Source of the DNA: Labia minor
Taxonomy: Eukaryota > Arthropoda > Insecta > Dermaptera > Spongiphoridae
NCBI GenBank assembly: GCA_963082975.1
Contig: OY720350.1
Location: forward strand, 3,572,597-3,636,596
DNA length: 64,000 nt
Direction: 5' to 3'
A program made the translations under genes and the position numbers. Below the pieces are notes generated by a model. It was not told the origin of the DNA. It saw nothing but the letters and a program-made list of their open reading frames with translations, and ran no database searches. This document shows positions 1-11,689 of this stretch, one piece after another (the first letter of the stretch is position 1; every line of letters starts with the position of its first letter).

Positions 1-1
1 C

Positions 2-289
2 ATGGCGTATGCCACACCAGCGATCGTTAATTTAAAACCGTTTGATGGTAAAGGTTTCCTCGACTGGAAATTCAGAATAAAGATTAAATTGGAAAGAGAA
101 AATTGTTTAGCTGCAATATATGAAAAACCATCAAAATTGGACAGTGAAGAATTTTTAAGAAAAGATTCGAAAGCCAAGGATATAATTGTACAATGGCTGA
201 GTGATACAATTATTAGTACCATAAGGAACAAACAAACAGCAAAACAAATTTATGATGCCATAAAGTCAACATATGTTAGGCAAGGCTAA
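2..289 (+). pseudogene. Copia-type retrotransposon gag N-terminus, truncated
   Basis: The frame reads AIVNLKPFDGKGFLDWKFRI and then a charged helix-rich region with IVQWLSDTI and KQIYDAIKSTY. The F-G-x-x-F-x-x-W-K-x-R-x-x start and the spaced W-L and A-K/Q-x-x-W/Y-x-x-L/I features are those of the Copia Gag/UBN2 domain. Only about 95 residues remain; at about 289 it meets a stop and runs into a fold-back repeat. No protease, integrase or reverse transcriptase follows in the window. The upstream part lies outside the window. Confidence 0.7.
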
Positions 290-297
290 ACATAAAA

Positions 298-828
298 AGG
301 GAGGTATATTAGCCGCCCCTTCACCTCGCAGAATTTGATGAAACTTCGCCAGTTGATTCTTTGATTAATTCTAAGAAACTTTTTCCTTGGGCAATTCTTG
401 GGTAAACTTCTAGTTTTCGAGATAAAAAGGATTAAAGATTGGATATAAATCCATTGTTATGCCATTTAGCTACCATGTCTTATCAGTTTGACCAGCAGAG
501 GGCGCCGCTAATTTTCGATTTTTTCAGTTCGGATTGTATATAGAAAAATTAAAAAATTAATTAATTAAATAATTTCCCTATATCCAAACCGAAGAGAAAA
601 AAACAAAAATTAGTGAATTGGTCAATAAAAATTACTTAATGGCTGCACATTTCGACATTCATAACCATCTAATTGATATCCAATCTTTAATCCTTTTTAT
701 CTCGAAAACTAGAAGTTTACCAAAGAATTGCCTAAGGAAAAAGTTTCTTAGACTTAATCAAAGAATCAACTGGCGAAGTTTCATCAAATTCTGCGAGGTG
801 AAGGGGCGGCTATATATATCCCAAAATA
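298..828. repeat. Fold-back element (FB family), near-palindromic copy
   Basis: The two halves, about 300-555 and 570-825, are inverted copies of each other with few differences. The left half begins AGCCGCCCCTTCACCTCG and the right half ends CGAGGTGAAGGGGCGGCT. The centre is AT-rich (TTAATTAATTAA). Such a molecule would snap back into a hairpin of about 250 bp. Related sequence recurs at 5330, 20450, 34460, 38945 and 47582. An open frame inside the right arm is a shadow. Confidence 0.75.
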
Positions 829-1150
829 AATTATAAATAGTTAATTTTTAATTGTAAGCTGTATAATAAGAAAACAATTACATTATACCTAATTATATCT
901 TATACTTTTATTCTTTTTATTATATTTTATTTGTGGAATCACTCTAAAGTTTTACATTTTAAATATAGAACAATTATTAATTAAAAAAATTTATGAAGAA
1001 ATCTAAAAATATAAAAGAAATAATCTAACCCAATAAACTGTTGATTTTGCAAAAGTATATTGTAAGGCGGAAATAAAAGGCTATTCTTTTAGAAGATATT
1101 TTAATAATTTATTTATAAGAGAAAAATGTTTCAAAAGGAATTTTTCTATA
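829..1150. other. AT-rich stretch, nothing recognised
   Basis: Simple AT-rich DNA with many short A and T runs. I see no coding frame, inverted repeat or known element. Confidence 0.5.
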
Positions 1151-1154
1151 GAAA

Positions 1155-2198
1155 GGCCACAGACCATCAATAAGACACAACACGCCCCTGTATTGCTGTG
1201 AAACCTTATTTGGCGCCATCTAGGGTTATACCCGCAGCAACTTGATGGAAAAGTGGTTGGGGAGGAGTGGTGGGTTTTTTGAATTTATTTAGAATTTGGC
1301 GCCATCTATTGACCTTCCTAGTAACTACCCGATGTAAAACGTTTAGGGGGGGAGCTTGTTTGGTTTTTTAAATTTAATTTTTTTTTTTTTGAAGGAACAA
1401 TTGGAATGAAAACAAATTGTGAAAATTTCAGTTAAATGAAAAATTATTTATTTAGAGGTAAAACTGACATTTAATCAAAAAATTTTTATTTTTTCATATT
1501 TTTGCTGAAACGTTTGTTTTATCTCCAAATAAATAATTTTTCATTTAACAGGAATATTCACAATTTTTAAATTGCAGCTAGGAAATTTACACATATAGAT
1601 GAAAAGAGTAATGTTTTATATGTAATATATTTATTTAAAGAAGGATAAAAATTAAAATAAATTATTAACAATAAATATTAACAATCACAATAAAATCTTT
1701 TTTACGTATTTTTATTTTATGATAGTAATTAAATAATCAATAAACTAATAACAATTAAAAATTAATAATAAATCAATTATAAATTTATTTTACTTCCTAG
1801 CAAATCCACATGGCCTACTTGAATATAATAATTCCTCAATTAATCGAATATTATTGTGATTTCAAATTTTATTTGCTCTATCAGAAATGTATTTTAAAAT
1901 ATTGATATTATTGGTTATTGTTGAATATATTGTCAAAGAGTGGCAGCACTAGTCAAGCATAAACATCAATATTGTAAAAAGTATTCAAATTTTATTAAAT
2001 CTAGTTTAATGAAAATCAGAATAAAATTAATAAAAGATATGAAATTATATATTATTTATTTTATATAAAAAAATTCAATATTCATGAACTATTCATTTGC
2101 TAGGAAGTAAAATAAATTTATAATTGATTTATTATTAATAAATAAGGTTTCATAGCAATACAGGGGCGTGTCCTGTCTTGTTGATGGTCTGCGGTTTT
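1155..2198. mobile_element. Nested inverted-repeat elements
   Basis: Outer arms 1157-1210 and 2143-2196 are inverted copies (cagaccatcaa...acacgcccctgtattgct). Inside them a second pair of arms, about 1766-1810 and 2096-2143, share AAATTTATTTTACTTCCTAG in inverted order. A third small inverted repeat, about 1432-1460 and 1528-1555, carries ATGAAAAATTATTTATTT. This looks like a MITE inserted in another MITE. No transposase is present. Confidence 0.55.
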
Positions 2199-3049
2199 AA
2201 GAGCCCCTGCTAAAACAAAATTTGGCGCACTATCATATAATATACAAATTTCCCGCAAATGAATAAAAAAAAAAATATTAAAAAACCAAAATAGAGAAAT
2301 AAATTGAATTATTAAATTATAAATAAATAAAAATATAAAACAATAAAAACACATTTTAAGATAAAAATGAAAATTTCATATTAACACCATATGGTATGTT
2401 TTGTTATATTAATTATTATTTCGATCAAAAATAGAACTGAAGGCGTTTTGTTTTACTCCAGTGAGGTTGACTCGCCTCTTCCTTGGAGTTTTTATTAATT
2501 AAATCCCACATTTTGATTTTAATTTACCGTTCGTTAATCTGTGGACAAAGGTTGGCAACCCTATTTAATTCCTCATTCAGAATGAATTAATAACAAAATC
2601 ACTAATGTTAAAATTTTTGGAGATAAAACATTATTCTAAAGTAAAACTATTTTGTAGATATTAAATATTTATAGAGATTAAATTAAATTAAAATAAAAAA
2701 TTTCAATATTTTATGCAGCATTAATAGTTTTTACTCCAGAACAGTTGGTAATAATTAAAGAGATCTAAATCTAAGAGATGCCGCAATGCTACTACCAATT
2801 ATAGAAAGAAAATCCCGATTAACTATCATAAGTGAAAAATGGTTATCTTATAAAGGGCTAGACAGTGATTCTCAACCTGGGCGATCGACATCTTAAAGGG
2901 GATTCTAGATTTTAAATAATGGAAATTTATTATGCATATGCAATTTTGTGTGAATTTCACTTGAAAATGTTTTGAAAGCTTGAATTGACTAAGACCACTT
3001 TCATAATTATGGGCACATATATTTATATAAAATTTGTATATTTTTAAGA

Positions 3050-3992
3050 TATTAAACCGCTCGATGGATTTTTTTGAAATTCACACCATAGATAATATTT
3101 ATAAATCTGATCTGTATTGGTTTCAGCCCCGAGAAAAATAAATTTTATTAGTATTTTCTTAATTTAATATAGTAAATCCAAATGACGTCACAAATTACAT
3201 CATCCATATTGAAATTTGCCTCCCGCCATTCTTTTTTAATTGATATTGTATTCATATTTTTTTTATATTTAAAATATTTTAAAATTTTTTGTTTAATTTC
3301 GAAATACAATTAAAAATATTTATTTTAATAATATTTTAGGATAAAATTACGAAATATATTTATCATTACCCCGCCAAAAAAAAAATAAATATATTCCTGA
3401 AGTTAGCAACATATAATAATAATGGTAGGAATTTCAAATAAATTGTCGAATAAATTTGTTCTAATAATATTTATTAAATAAATTATATTATATTAATTAA
3501 AATGTTTTTTAGATTAAATTATAAATAATATATATAAATGATATTTGATTATTATAAATCGAAAGAAAAACATATAACCTCCTTTTTTAATTAAAATATA
3601 GACAAGTACAGGTGTCAATATAATTTCAGAATTTATATTATTATCAGTAGTAATCCTTGGTCGAAACAGTCTATAAGCTATTGCTACTTAGAAAATATAA
3701 AACTGAAGCCATCTAATTATAACAATATATAATAATATATAATATACGATCAAATATTTTATCAAGTAAATTTGAATATATTTTTCAACTTGAATTGAAA
3801 AATCAAGTTATTTTAATTAATTTGTACCATTTTAGAAAACAAATTTGTGATGGGCCAATTTTAGAAAACCCATTTAACAATTGTAATAAATAATTAAAAA
3901 ATTGTAAAGTTTTTAGTTAATAATAATAAATTGTATAAATTTGTTAAAGGGTCGAACGGTACATAGCTCGGTATGTTCCAGGTACTTTACAT
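3050..3992 (+). repeat. Interspersed repeat family H, longest copy
   Basis: Sequence shared with 44716-45425 (minus), 28970-29145 (plus, 3' part) and in part 49262-49400. Landmarks are a 5' 'ttaaaccgctcgatgg' segment, a TGACGTCA octamer at 3183-3190, and a 3' end rich in ttgttaaagggtcgaacgg followed by CTCGGTATGTTCCAGGTAC. The ends resemble asymmetrical transposon termini, and similar ends occur near 26003 and 41028. No coding frame is seen, so it is probably a non-autonomous DNA element. Confidence 0.5.
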
Positions 3993-4109
3993 TAAAACGA
4001 AAAATAAAATATTAATTATTTACATTTTATTAATTTGCTCTATAATTTGTTTGTTTTATTATTATTATTATTTCATAAATCTGTTATACAAAGTTGTTGG
4101 ATATTGATA

Positions 4110-4330
4110 AAGAGTAGTAGGGTGGAGAGAGAAGGGGCAAAACATCAGCAGAATGTGGAAGGGACAAAAATTGGCTGCCATTTGCGGGGCGGCAGGCTGT
4201 CCGCCGCGGGCCGTTAAACCCCGAGTCAACTGTAGTAAATCTCATTTAGCATGCGGCCAGACTTTATCACCCCGTGCGAATTACTCTATAAATTTCAAGA
4301 CTTTTTTCTTTTATCCTCCTCCTCCTCCCA
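4110..4330. other. GC-richer island, unassigned
   Basis: A locally GC-rich stretch in AT-rich surroundings (GGGCGGCAGGCTGTCCGCCG near 4178). Two overlapping open frames exist but show no domain. It may be conserved non-coding DNA or a degraded mobile element. Confidence 0.3.
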
Positions 4331-4647
4331 TCCTTAAATTCCCAAAACCAAAACATGCAATGTCGTCTAAATATCACAATAAATTGCTTCCAGAACAGTA
4401 ATTTTATTTGCTTTCTCGTTAAATATTAAACATTACTCTTTTATGCTTATGATTTTCTAATCTTAAGCACTTTGAAAACAACATGAATAGAAAAAAAAAA
4501 AAAACAAAAACAAATAAACAAATAATTTTAAAAGTTATTAATAACGGAATTCATTGAAATTCTTCTTCCATAGTAAGTTAACAATTTTGAAATATACTTT
4601 TAATATATTTTTATTATTTAATAAAATTATCATAAAATTTATTATTA

Positions 4648-4745
4648 CATAAAAACAGTGCAGGATTAAGGAATTTTCGGGACTTAGGCAGGGCTCCCCA
4701 ACTCCTTAGAAATCGGTGAAACCATTTTTTTTTTAATATGATGTC
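4648..4745 (+). mobile_element. hAT-like MITE end, truncated
   Basis: CAGTGCAGGATTAAGG followed by a G/C-rich 'cgggacttaggcagggctcccc' resembles the terminus of the hAT MITE at 15269-15652 (CAGxGGCxGATTAA, then GGGC-rich). The opposite terminus is not found. Confidence 0.3.
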
Positions 4746-4918
4746 TCTATGTGGCACCGCTAAGTGAAGCTGCAGGCGCATAACCGATAACTCTGCATGC
4801 AAAAACACACACACAAGCCAGATTTTTTTTTTCAATTAGTTACTGCCTGCACTCGCATGGTGGCGCCAAAAACTTCGTCGTTTCAGCAAAGACAATAGAG
4901 TTTACTAGTCTTATAGAT

Positions 4919-5218
4919 CAGAGGTTGCCAAAGTAGTGGTCCGCGGACCACTAGTGGTCCGCGAGAAAATTTCGCTGGTCCGCAGAAAAATGAGGAATAT
5001 ACTTACTCATCATGTTAAGTTATGTTTTAAGATGCATTAAAACATGATTCAATTCATAACTATACGTGATAAGTTATAAAAACTCAATGTTTATGTATTC
5101 TTTGATCACAATTTTTATTTATAAATATATTTAACACTTAAAAAATCCTATTAGTGGTCCGCGGGATTTAAATTATGAATTAACTGGTCCGCGAGGTCAA
5201 AAAGTTTGGCGACCGCTG
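4919..5218. mobile_element. hAT MITE with perfect 8-bp target duplication
   Basis: A 300-bp element starting CAGAGGTTGCCAAAGTAG and ending CTTTTTGACC-type sequence when read inward from the right (GTTTGGCGACCGCTG). Terminal and subterminal GGTCCGCGG repeats are typical of hAT non-autonomous elements. The 8-bp direct repeat TTATAGAT flanks it exactly (4911-4918 and 5219-5226). No transposase. Confidence 0.85.
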
Positions 5219-5329
5219 TTATAGATGGTCTGTGTTCAGAAGACACAACTGTTGCACCACTGTTGATTAATTTTTTTCTGACAGTCATATTAATATTATA
5301 ATTGTTTTATGCATTTGGTCTCAAGAATT

Positions 5330-5670
5330 ATTCACTTATTCACTAATTTTCGTTTGTTTTTCAGTTCGGTTTGGATATAGAAAAATTATTTAATTAATGT
5401 TTTAATTTTCATATATCCAACATGTACTGAAAAAACAAACCACCTCACAGAAAATTAGTGAAGCCCTCTGCTGGCCAAATGAATAAAACATTGTAGCTAA
5501 ATAGAATGTTGATGGGCTAATTATATTCAAATTTTAATAAATTTTATCTCGGAAACTAGAAGAGAAGGGGAAAAATTGGATAAGAAAAGTTTCTTTGGAA
5601 TTAAACAAGGAATCCACAGGTAAAGTTTCATCCAAATCCCTGGAGTTTCCAGTTTTGTAAATAATTACCA
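5330..5670. repeat. FB fold-back family, partial copy
   Basis: Contains the family core (TTCAGTTCGGTTTGGATATAG, AT-rich centre, CATATATCCAA) and the right arm with 'aatccacaggtaaagtttcatccaaatccctgg'. The left arm is missing, so the copy is about one half of the fold-back unit. Confidence 0.6.
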
Positions 5671-6047
5671 AATAATTTAATGAAATTATACTGTTTACTG
5701 TTTTACTGGCCCGAATTTTAATCTAAGCAGTAGTTGTGTGTGATAAGCTGATAAGTCGTTTAAGGACAATTATCTCTAGAATGGAACAAATCGAAGAGTG
5801 GGGGTGTGTTGGCTAAAAAGTAATATATATATTTTATATCACATTTGTGTTAAAATTATTTATTTTCCTATTTAATAATAATAATAATAATAATTTAAAA
5901 CATCTACCAATTGTGGTCAGTTTTTTTGCACTTAATAATCAACGGAGTAGATATTAAATATTTAATACTAAAATTTATATAATTGTTATTTTATAAACTA
6001 AAAATGACTGACGATTTTTTTTACTTAAAATTACTTCTTGAAATTAA

Positions 6048-6451
6048 ATAAGCTGGAGTGTTTCCACTCCACTATTTCGCAAATTTGACTTGGATTAAAT
6101 AACATAAAATATATTTATAAATTATATTTAATGAATTATAAATTAAAATTAATAAATAATAATAATTATTAAACCAGCGCATGTTTGGCTCTTTGTTGAT
6201 GGCACCACGTCACGTGTTGGCGCGTGAGATTTGCATTTTTAAAAAATTAATTCCGGTACTTTCTGAAATTCTATCTATAGAAGTTTTATACAATTTTTAA
6301 TCATGTGAAAAACTATCAAACATATATCTTTATTTTTACGGGCACTTTAGAGGAAAAAAAAATTCAAAACGTTGTAGGTAATGATGTAATGACCCTCATC
6401 CGGTTAAGCTATATTTCTCAAAAGTTGATAGAAAACTACGAATTTTGAATA
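6048..6451 (-). mobile_element. DINE-like (Helentron) element, 3' half, truncated
   Basis: Begins with the family's 3' end in reverse (AGCTGGAGTG, stem-loop, CTATTTCGC) and carries the conserved CACGTCACGTGTTGGCGCGTG block. It stops within the 'ttttgaataatg' region at 6451, exactly where the large inverted duplication arm begins. Confidence 0.65.
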
Positions 6452-7446
6452 ATGCTATCGAAACGATAAGTGATCTGGCCATTGATGAAATGGTTCAAAG
6501 AGTCAGCAATCCCACCTTGAAATTGAATATACCATATTACAATTAATCTTTCCCTCTTCCCAAAGAAAGTAAAAAAAAAGAAAGAAAAATAATCTTAAAA
6601 TGAATTTAATTAATATTTAATAGGAAAGACTCTTATTATTATTTTTATCTTATTCTAATCAATTATTATTTATTATTATTCTATTATAGCTATTATTAAT
6701 TACGTTAGCATTAGTTTACATATGATTCATTTGAATTAGTCGAAAAATAATTTATTTTTAGATAAATATTAAATATAGTATTAAAATATAAATTAAATTT
6801 ATTCAATAATATTTTTAGATTTTGTTTTGTTTTTACTACTATCTCACCAGTGATAAATAATATTGCGATCATGAAAATTTTCGAAGTTGAGATTTTTATG
6901 TTTTTATACGTTTTGAAGGTTCCTGAATCATTTTCACCAAGGTTGAGAAAAAAGTCTGTGTGTGTGTATGTATGTAGACAAGATTACACAAAATCGGTTT
7001 GAGCTAGAATCATGAAATTTGGTAGATGGGTATTATTCAAAATTCGTAATTTTCTATCAAATTTTGAGAAATCTAGCTCAACCGGAAGAGGGTCATTACC
7101 TACAACGTTTTGATTTTTTTTTCCTCTAAAGTGACCGTAAAAATAAAGATATAGGTTTGATAATTTTTCTCATGATTAACAATTGTATAAAACTGCGATA
7201 TATAGAATTTCAGTTGGATTGAATCGCTGAAAGTACAAGAATTAATTTTTTAACACTGCAAATCTTACGCGCCAACACGTGACGTGGGGCCATCAACAAA
7301 GAGCCAAACATGCACTGGTTTAATAAATATTATTTATTAATTTTAATTTATAATTTATAATTAATTAAATTTAATTTAAATATAATATATTATTTTATTT
7401 AATCCAATTCAAATTGCGAGATAGTCGAGTGGAGACACTCCAGCTA
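6452..7446. repeat. Left arm of a ~1-kb near-identical inverted duplication
   Basis: Matches 16079-17052 in inverted orientation with only a few substitutions and small gaps for nearly all its length. It holds about 390 bp of non-repetitive flank (6452-6838) plus a full DINE-like element. The outer right-arm boundary continues into unique sequence, while the left arm joins a truncated DINE, so the left copy is probably the derived one. Confidence 0.85.
6838..7446 (+). mobile_element. DINE-like (Helentron non-autonomous) element, copy 1
   Basis: Starts ctatctcaccag and ends gcgagatag, then the hairpin GAGTGGAGACACTC and cagct. A short TG microsatellite lies about 120 bp from the 5' end. The sub-terminal inverted repeat plus a 3' stem-loop is the plan of Helentron-derived DINE-1/HINE elements. 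Confidence 0.65.
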
Positions 7447-7739
7447 ATTATTACTAGATCTGCTTAAATTACTGGATTTGAATTTATAAAAAAAAGATTT
7501 TTTTTAATTAAAAAAAAAAATCATAAATAGAAATTTAAAAATACAAATTCATTTTATTATTATTATTATTACTATTATATTTTACTTAATAATGGATATC
7601 AATCTACTACATACAAGTATATATTTAAAAGATTAAATAAATATTTCTTTCTTTCTATTCATATTATCAATTACGTATTTTAAAATGTAATTTTCTTCTA
7701 TTTGTTTTTGTTTTGTTTTTTATCCTACAAGATGAAACA

Positions 7740-8180
7740 TTAAAAAATAAACCCGATTATTCCCCTATTCGCGCATGCTCACCTAAGTATACACCAAGGG
7801 CTAATACATATATATCATCGTAGCCGTAGGACAGGATTATGGCTGCCAATGAATTTTACATTATCTAAGATTGAATTAAAGTACCGTTAAAAACACGAAT
7901 CGGATGTTTTTTTATTTATCTCGCAATTGTAAGCACACACATAGATACTTACACACACGTCTCTTCTATGTGAGAAAAGAAGGAGGGATGGTGTGGTACA
8001 GAGAGAGAGAGAGAAAGTAAGGGTGGCGTGTGTGTTATTTTTAAGCCTCGTATATCAAGTAGACGAAAGAAAGACGTAGAGGGGAGAATTCACTGTACAA
8101 CTGAGACAATTAATTCTGATTGCATTCACCCCCGAGTCCCTCTTTAACTCATCCACCTTGTGAACCCTTTCACAAATTAA
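7740..8180. promoter_or_regulatory. GC-richer island, candidate conserved non-coding element
   Basis: A mixed-complexity block standing out from AT-rich flanks (CGTAGCCGTAGGACAGGATT, GGCTGCCAATGAATTTTAC near 7820-7860). It includes ACACAC and GAGAGA microsatellites. There is no coding frame. It lies 14 kb downstream of the SHOX stop. Regulatory function is inference only. Confidence 0.25.
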
Positions 8181-8332
8181 ATATTGGTCTTATAAGAGAG
8201 AGAGAGAGAGAATATCTTGTTTAGAAATTATAATTTTCCAAGGAAGTTTTTAGGGAAAAATCGTAGGAGTAGTCTAAATTAAAATAGAAAAAAAAAGTTT
8301 GTGATTATCAGAAAAAACTAATAATATAAATA

Positions 8333-8742
8333 GAAAAAAATTTTATAAAATAACGTTTTTCCAATGAACTAAAATGAATAAAATAATTTTTCTATAAGCT
8401 TGACAAAGTTTATGGATGAATTGCTTCATATTCAACGAAAAACTTTGGGCGTATTTAGTTTTATTTATTTATAAGGAAAATCAAGTCAAATTTTTGTAAT
8501 AATAAAAATTTTATTAAACACATAAATAGACAAATTTTTTTTAAATAAAATTGATAGTTCAAGAGCTAAGAAATTAATCTTTTATTATTTTTCACTGTAA
8601 TATACTTATATCAAAGTATGTATCAAAATTTAAAAGAATATTTATTAAATTTACATATTATCAATCAAATCCAAAATTATTGATTATATTAGAAGAAATA
8701 GTGTTACTTGTAAATGAAGTGTTTTAGTGTGGTGTATCTTAC
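8333..8742 (+). mobile_element. Long-TIR MITE family I, truncated copy
   Basis: Shares 'ataaaataacgtttttccaatg', 'ataatttttctataagcttga' and a long interior with the element at 36736-37195, but lacks the right terminal inverted repeat. Non-coding. Confidence 0.6.
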
Positions 8743-8878
8743 TATATATATGAATTATTGTTATTACTAATTTTTTTTATTTTTTTTTTTAGAAAACGAT
8801 AAAGAATATATCATTGATTTCGTAAAGAGTTTTACGAATTAAATTAAAGATAAATTTTATTAATTTTAAACCCATTTT

Positions 8879-9531
8879 TACTATCTCGCCAGAGATAGTA
8901 TTGCGATCACGAAAATTTTCGATGTTGAGATTTTGATGTTTTTATACGTTTTGAAGGTTCCTGAATCATTTTCACTAAGGTTGAGAAAAATGTCTGTGTG
9001 TGTGTGTGTATGTGTGTATGTGTGTATGTGTGTGTGTATGTGTGTATGTGTGTGTGTATGTATGTAGGCAAGATTACGCAAAAACGGTTTGAGCTAGAAT
9101 GATGAAATTTGGTACATGGACATTATTCAAAATTCATAGTTTTCTATCAACTTTTGAGAAATGTAGCTCAACCGGAAGAGGGTCATTACCTACAACGTTT
9201 TGATTTTTTTTCCTCTAAAGTGACCGTAAAAATAAAGATATATGTTTGATAATTTTTCACATGATTAAACATTGTATAAAACTGCTATATATAGAATTTC
9301 AGCTTGATTGATTCGCTGAAATTACCAGAATTAATTTTTTAACACTGCAAATCTCACGCGCCAACACGTGACGTGGTGCCATCAACAAAAAGCCAAACAT
9401 GCGCTGGTTTAATATTTATTATTTATTATTTATAATTTATAATTAATTAAATTTAATTTAGATATAATATATTATGTTATTTAATCCAATTCAAATTGCG
9501 AGATAGTCGAGTGGAGACACTCCAGCTAATT
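8879..9531 (+). mobile_element. DINE-like element, copy 2 (first of a tandem pair)
   Basis: Runs from ctatctcgccagagatag to gagacactccagct and includes a long TG/TATG microsatellite at about 8994-9065. An apparent minus-strand ORF of His-Thr repeats is that microsatellite. The next copy begins two or three bases after its end. Confidence 0.75.
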
Positions 9532-9532
9532 A

Positions 9533-10148
9533 CTATCTCGCTAGAGATAGTATTGCGAGCACGAAAATTTTCGATGTTGAGATTTTGATGTTTTTATACG
9601 TTTTGAAGGTTCCTAAATCATTTTCACTAAGGTTGAGAAAAATGTGTGTGTGTGTGTGTGTGTATGTGTGTATGTAGACAAAATTACTCAAAAACGGTTT
9701 GAGCTAGAATCATGAAATTTGGTTCATGGACATTATTCAAAATTCGTAGTTTTCTATCAACTTTTGAGAAATGTAGCTCAACCGGAAGAGGGTCATTACC
9801 TACAACATTTTGATTTTTGTTCCTCTAAAGTGACCGTAAAAATAAAGATATAGGTTTGATAATTTTTCACATGATTAAAAATTGTATAAAACTGCTATAT
9901 ATAGAATTTTAGCTTGATTGAATCGCTGAAAGTACCAGAATTAATATTTTAACACTGCAAATCTCACGCGCCAACACGTGGCGTGGTGCCATCAACGAGC
10001 CAAACATGCACTGGTTTAATAAATATTATTTATTAATTTTAATTTATAATTTATATTTAATTAATTTATAATTTAATTTAAATATAATATATTATGTTAT
10101 TTAATCAAATTCAAATTTGCGAGATAGTCGAGTGGAGACACTCCAGCT
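9533..10148 (+). mobile_element. DINE-like element, copy 3 (second of a tandem pair)
   Basis: Same structure as copy 2, with a shorter TG microsatellite (about 9643-9665) and the same CACGCGCCAACACGTG block and 3' hairpin. It is in direct head-to-tail order with copy 2. Confidence 0.75.
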
Positions 10149-10309
10149 TATTTTTTTAATAAGCCAACTCATACTAAGAGCTCATACTAACTAAATATAA
10201 TTTAATAGTTTATTGAAAATTGGAATGAACTTAAAAAAATGTTATAATAATACGAATAAAAATACTACTAATACTAATAACTTAATGTTCATTTTAGGAT
10301 TTTTTAATG

Positions 10310-10620
10310 ATTTTTCTTTTTTATCATATCCCTCCATGTGAACATGTATGTTTGTAGAGTAACAAACAGCCAATTGCAAGTTGAATGTAATAAAGGTTAA
10401 AGCAAAGTGTGTATGAGTGTGTTTGTTTAAATGTTAAATGTAAGGGGGTGAATGTTTGGAAGAGAGAAGAGAGAAGAGAGAGAGAGGAGAGAGAGGAGAG
10501 GGAAGATGAAGCACTGAGCACTCAGTGGGGTTGGCAATTGCTATAACAAATTCAATTAGTATCGATATCCAATTGAGAGACACACTCCGAGGTTACAAAC
10601 CAAGAACCTAAACAGCAACA
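10310..10620. promoter_or_regulatory. GC-richer island with GAGA tract, candidate non-coding element
   Basis: Contains a purine tract near 10457-10500 and a TAAT/ATTG-rich segment (CAATTAGTATCGATATCCAA near 10551). Minus-strand Ser/Leu-rich ORF is compositional. Function unknown. Confidence 0.25.
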
Positions 10621-10744
10621 ATTTTCCAAATAAAAAGATCTTAATATTTATAATATTGTTAATTTGAAGTTAAATTAATTTAATTCAATATTTAAATTTA
10701 AATTATCGAATTAAATTAATTAAATCGATTAAAAAATAATACAA

Positions 10745-11330
10745 TAAATCTATCTATCTGTGTGGCTCTACGGAACTCGAAAGTTCTTGGTCCGAGCAAG
10801 CCCACTTCCCCAAGTATTCCTATTCTGGGCCACAACGCTTCAATCCCTATCATCTCCCATCTCACGTCCCTTCCTACATTATCCACCCACCGCGTCCTTG
10901 GTCTCTCTCCCTACCAATATATTTTCCTCTCCCATTCTACGTGCCCTGCCCATTGCAACCTTCTCGCGATTTTATAATTCTAACTATGTCAGGAGATGGA
11001 TGCATAGAGATCATGCAATTCCTCGTTATGCAATCTCCACCCCATTCCCCTGCCCATAAATGCTTCGCATCCTATTCTCAAATACTCTAAATCTACTCTC
11101 GTCACCTAAAGTCATAGACCATGCCTCACACGCCTATAATACAACCGGTAAAATAATTGTTTTATATATTTTAATTTTTATCCCCTTTGATAATAATTTT
11201 GACGAGATAAGCCCCTTTACTGCATGATAACAGGTGTTACCCCGCTTTAAATTCTTCTCGAATGTTTTTATCCTTCGTGATTACAGAACGTAAGTATTTA
11301 AATTTTTCAACACACATTTTCAGATTCTAT
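10745..11330 (-). mobile_element. Non-LTR retrotransposon 3' end, degenerate
   Basis: Read on the minus strand it gives fragments of the conserved LINE C-terminus (a 'RLQWAGH' type block, 'GRERPRTRWVDNVGRD'-like and 'VRGMVYDFR'-like pieces in different frames) followed by CTTTCGAGTTCCGTAGAGCC and a short (GATA)n tail. It is related to 31795-32135 and 36375-36735. Frameshifted, so non-functional. Confidence 0.65.
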
Positions 11331-11689
11331 ATTCTGTATGTTAAGACTTTGTGTGTTAATACTATTCCTCTTTGCTACTAAATACTTTGTGTTGGCACTA
11401 TTAAATAAATATTTTTTTACTTCCTTTAAAATATTATTTTTTTTTATTAATAATTTAGGAAATTTTGTTAGAATTAATTTTAATTTACATTTTTCTATTT
11501 AATGTGTCGAATGATGTTAATGAACTGGTAGGTTCTTTGAACAAAGCGGTGCTTTACATAAAATCATATTAAATAATTGATGATGATGATGATAATTAAT
11601 CATAAATAGACAATATCTGATATCTCTAATAAGAGATAATTAATTTAAAGATAAAAATTTAAATATTAGAGGATATAATAATTTAGATA

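Noticed and set aside
8881-9081. His/Thr-repeat ORF
   Set aside because: It is the TG microsatellite of a DINE-like element read on the minus strand.
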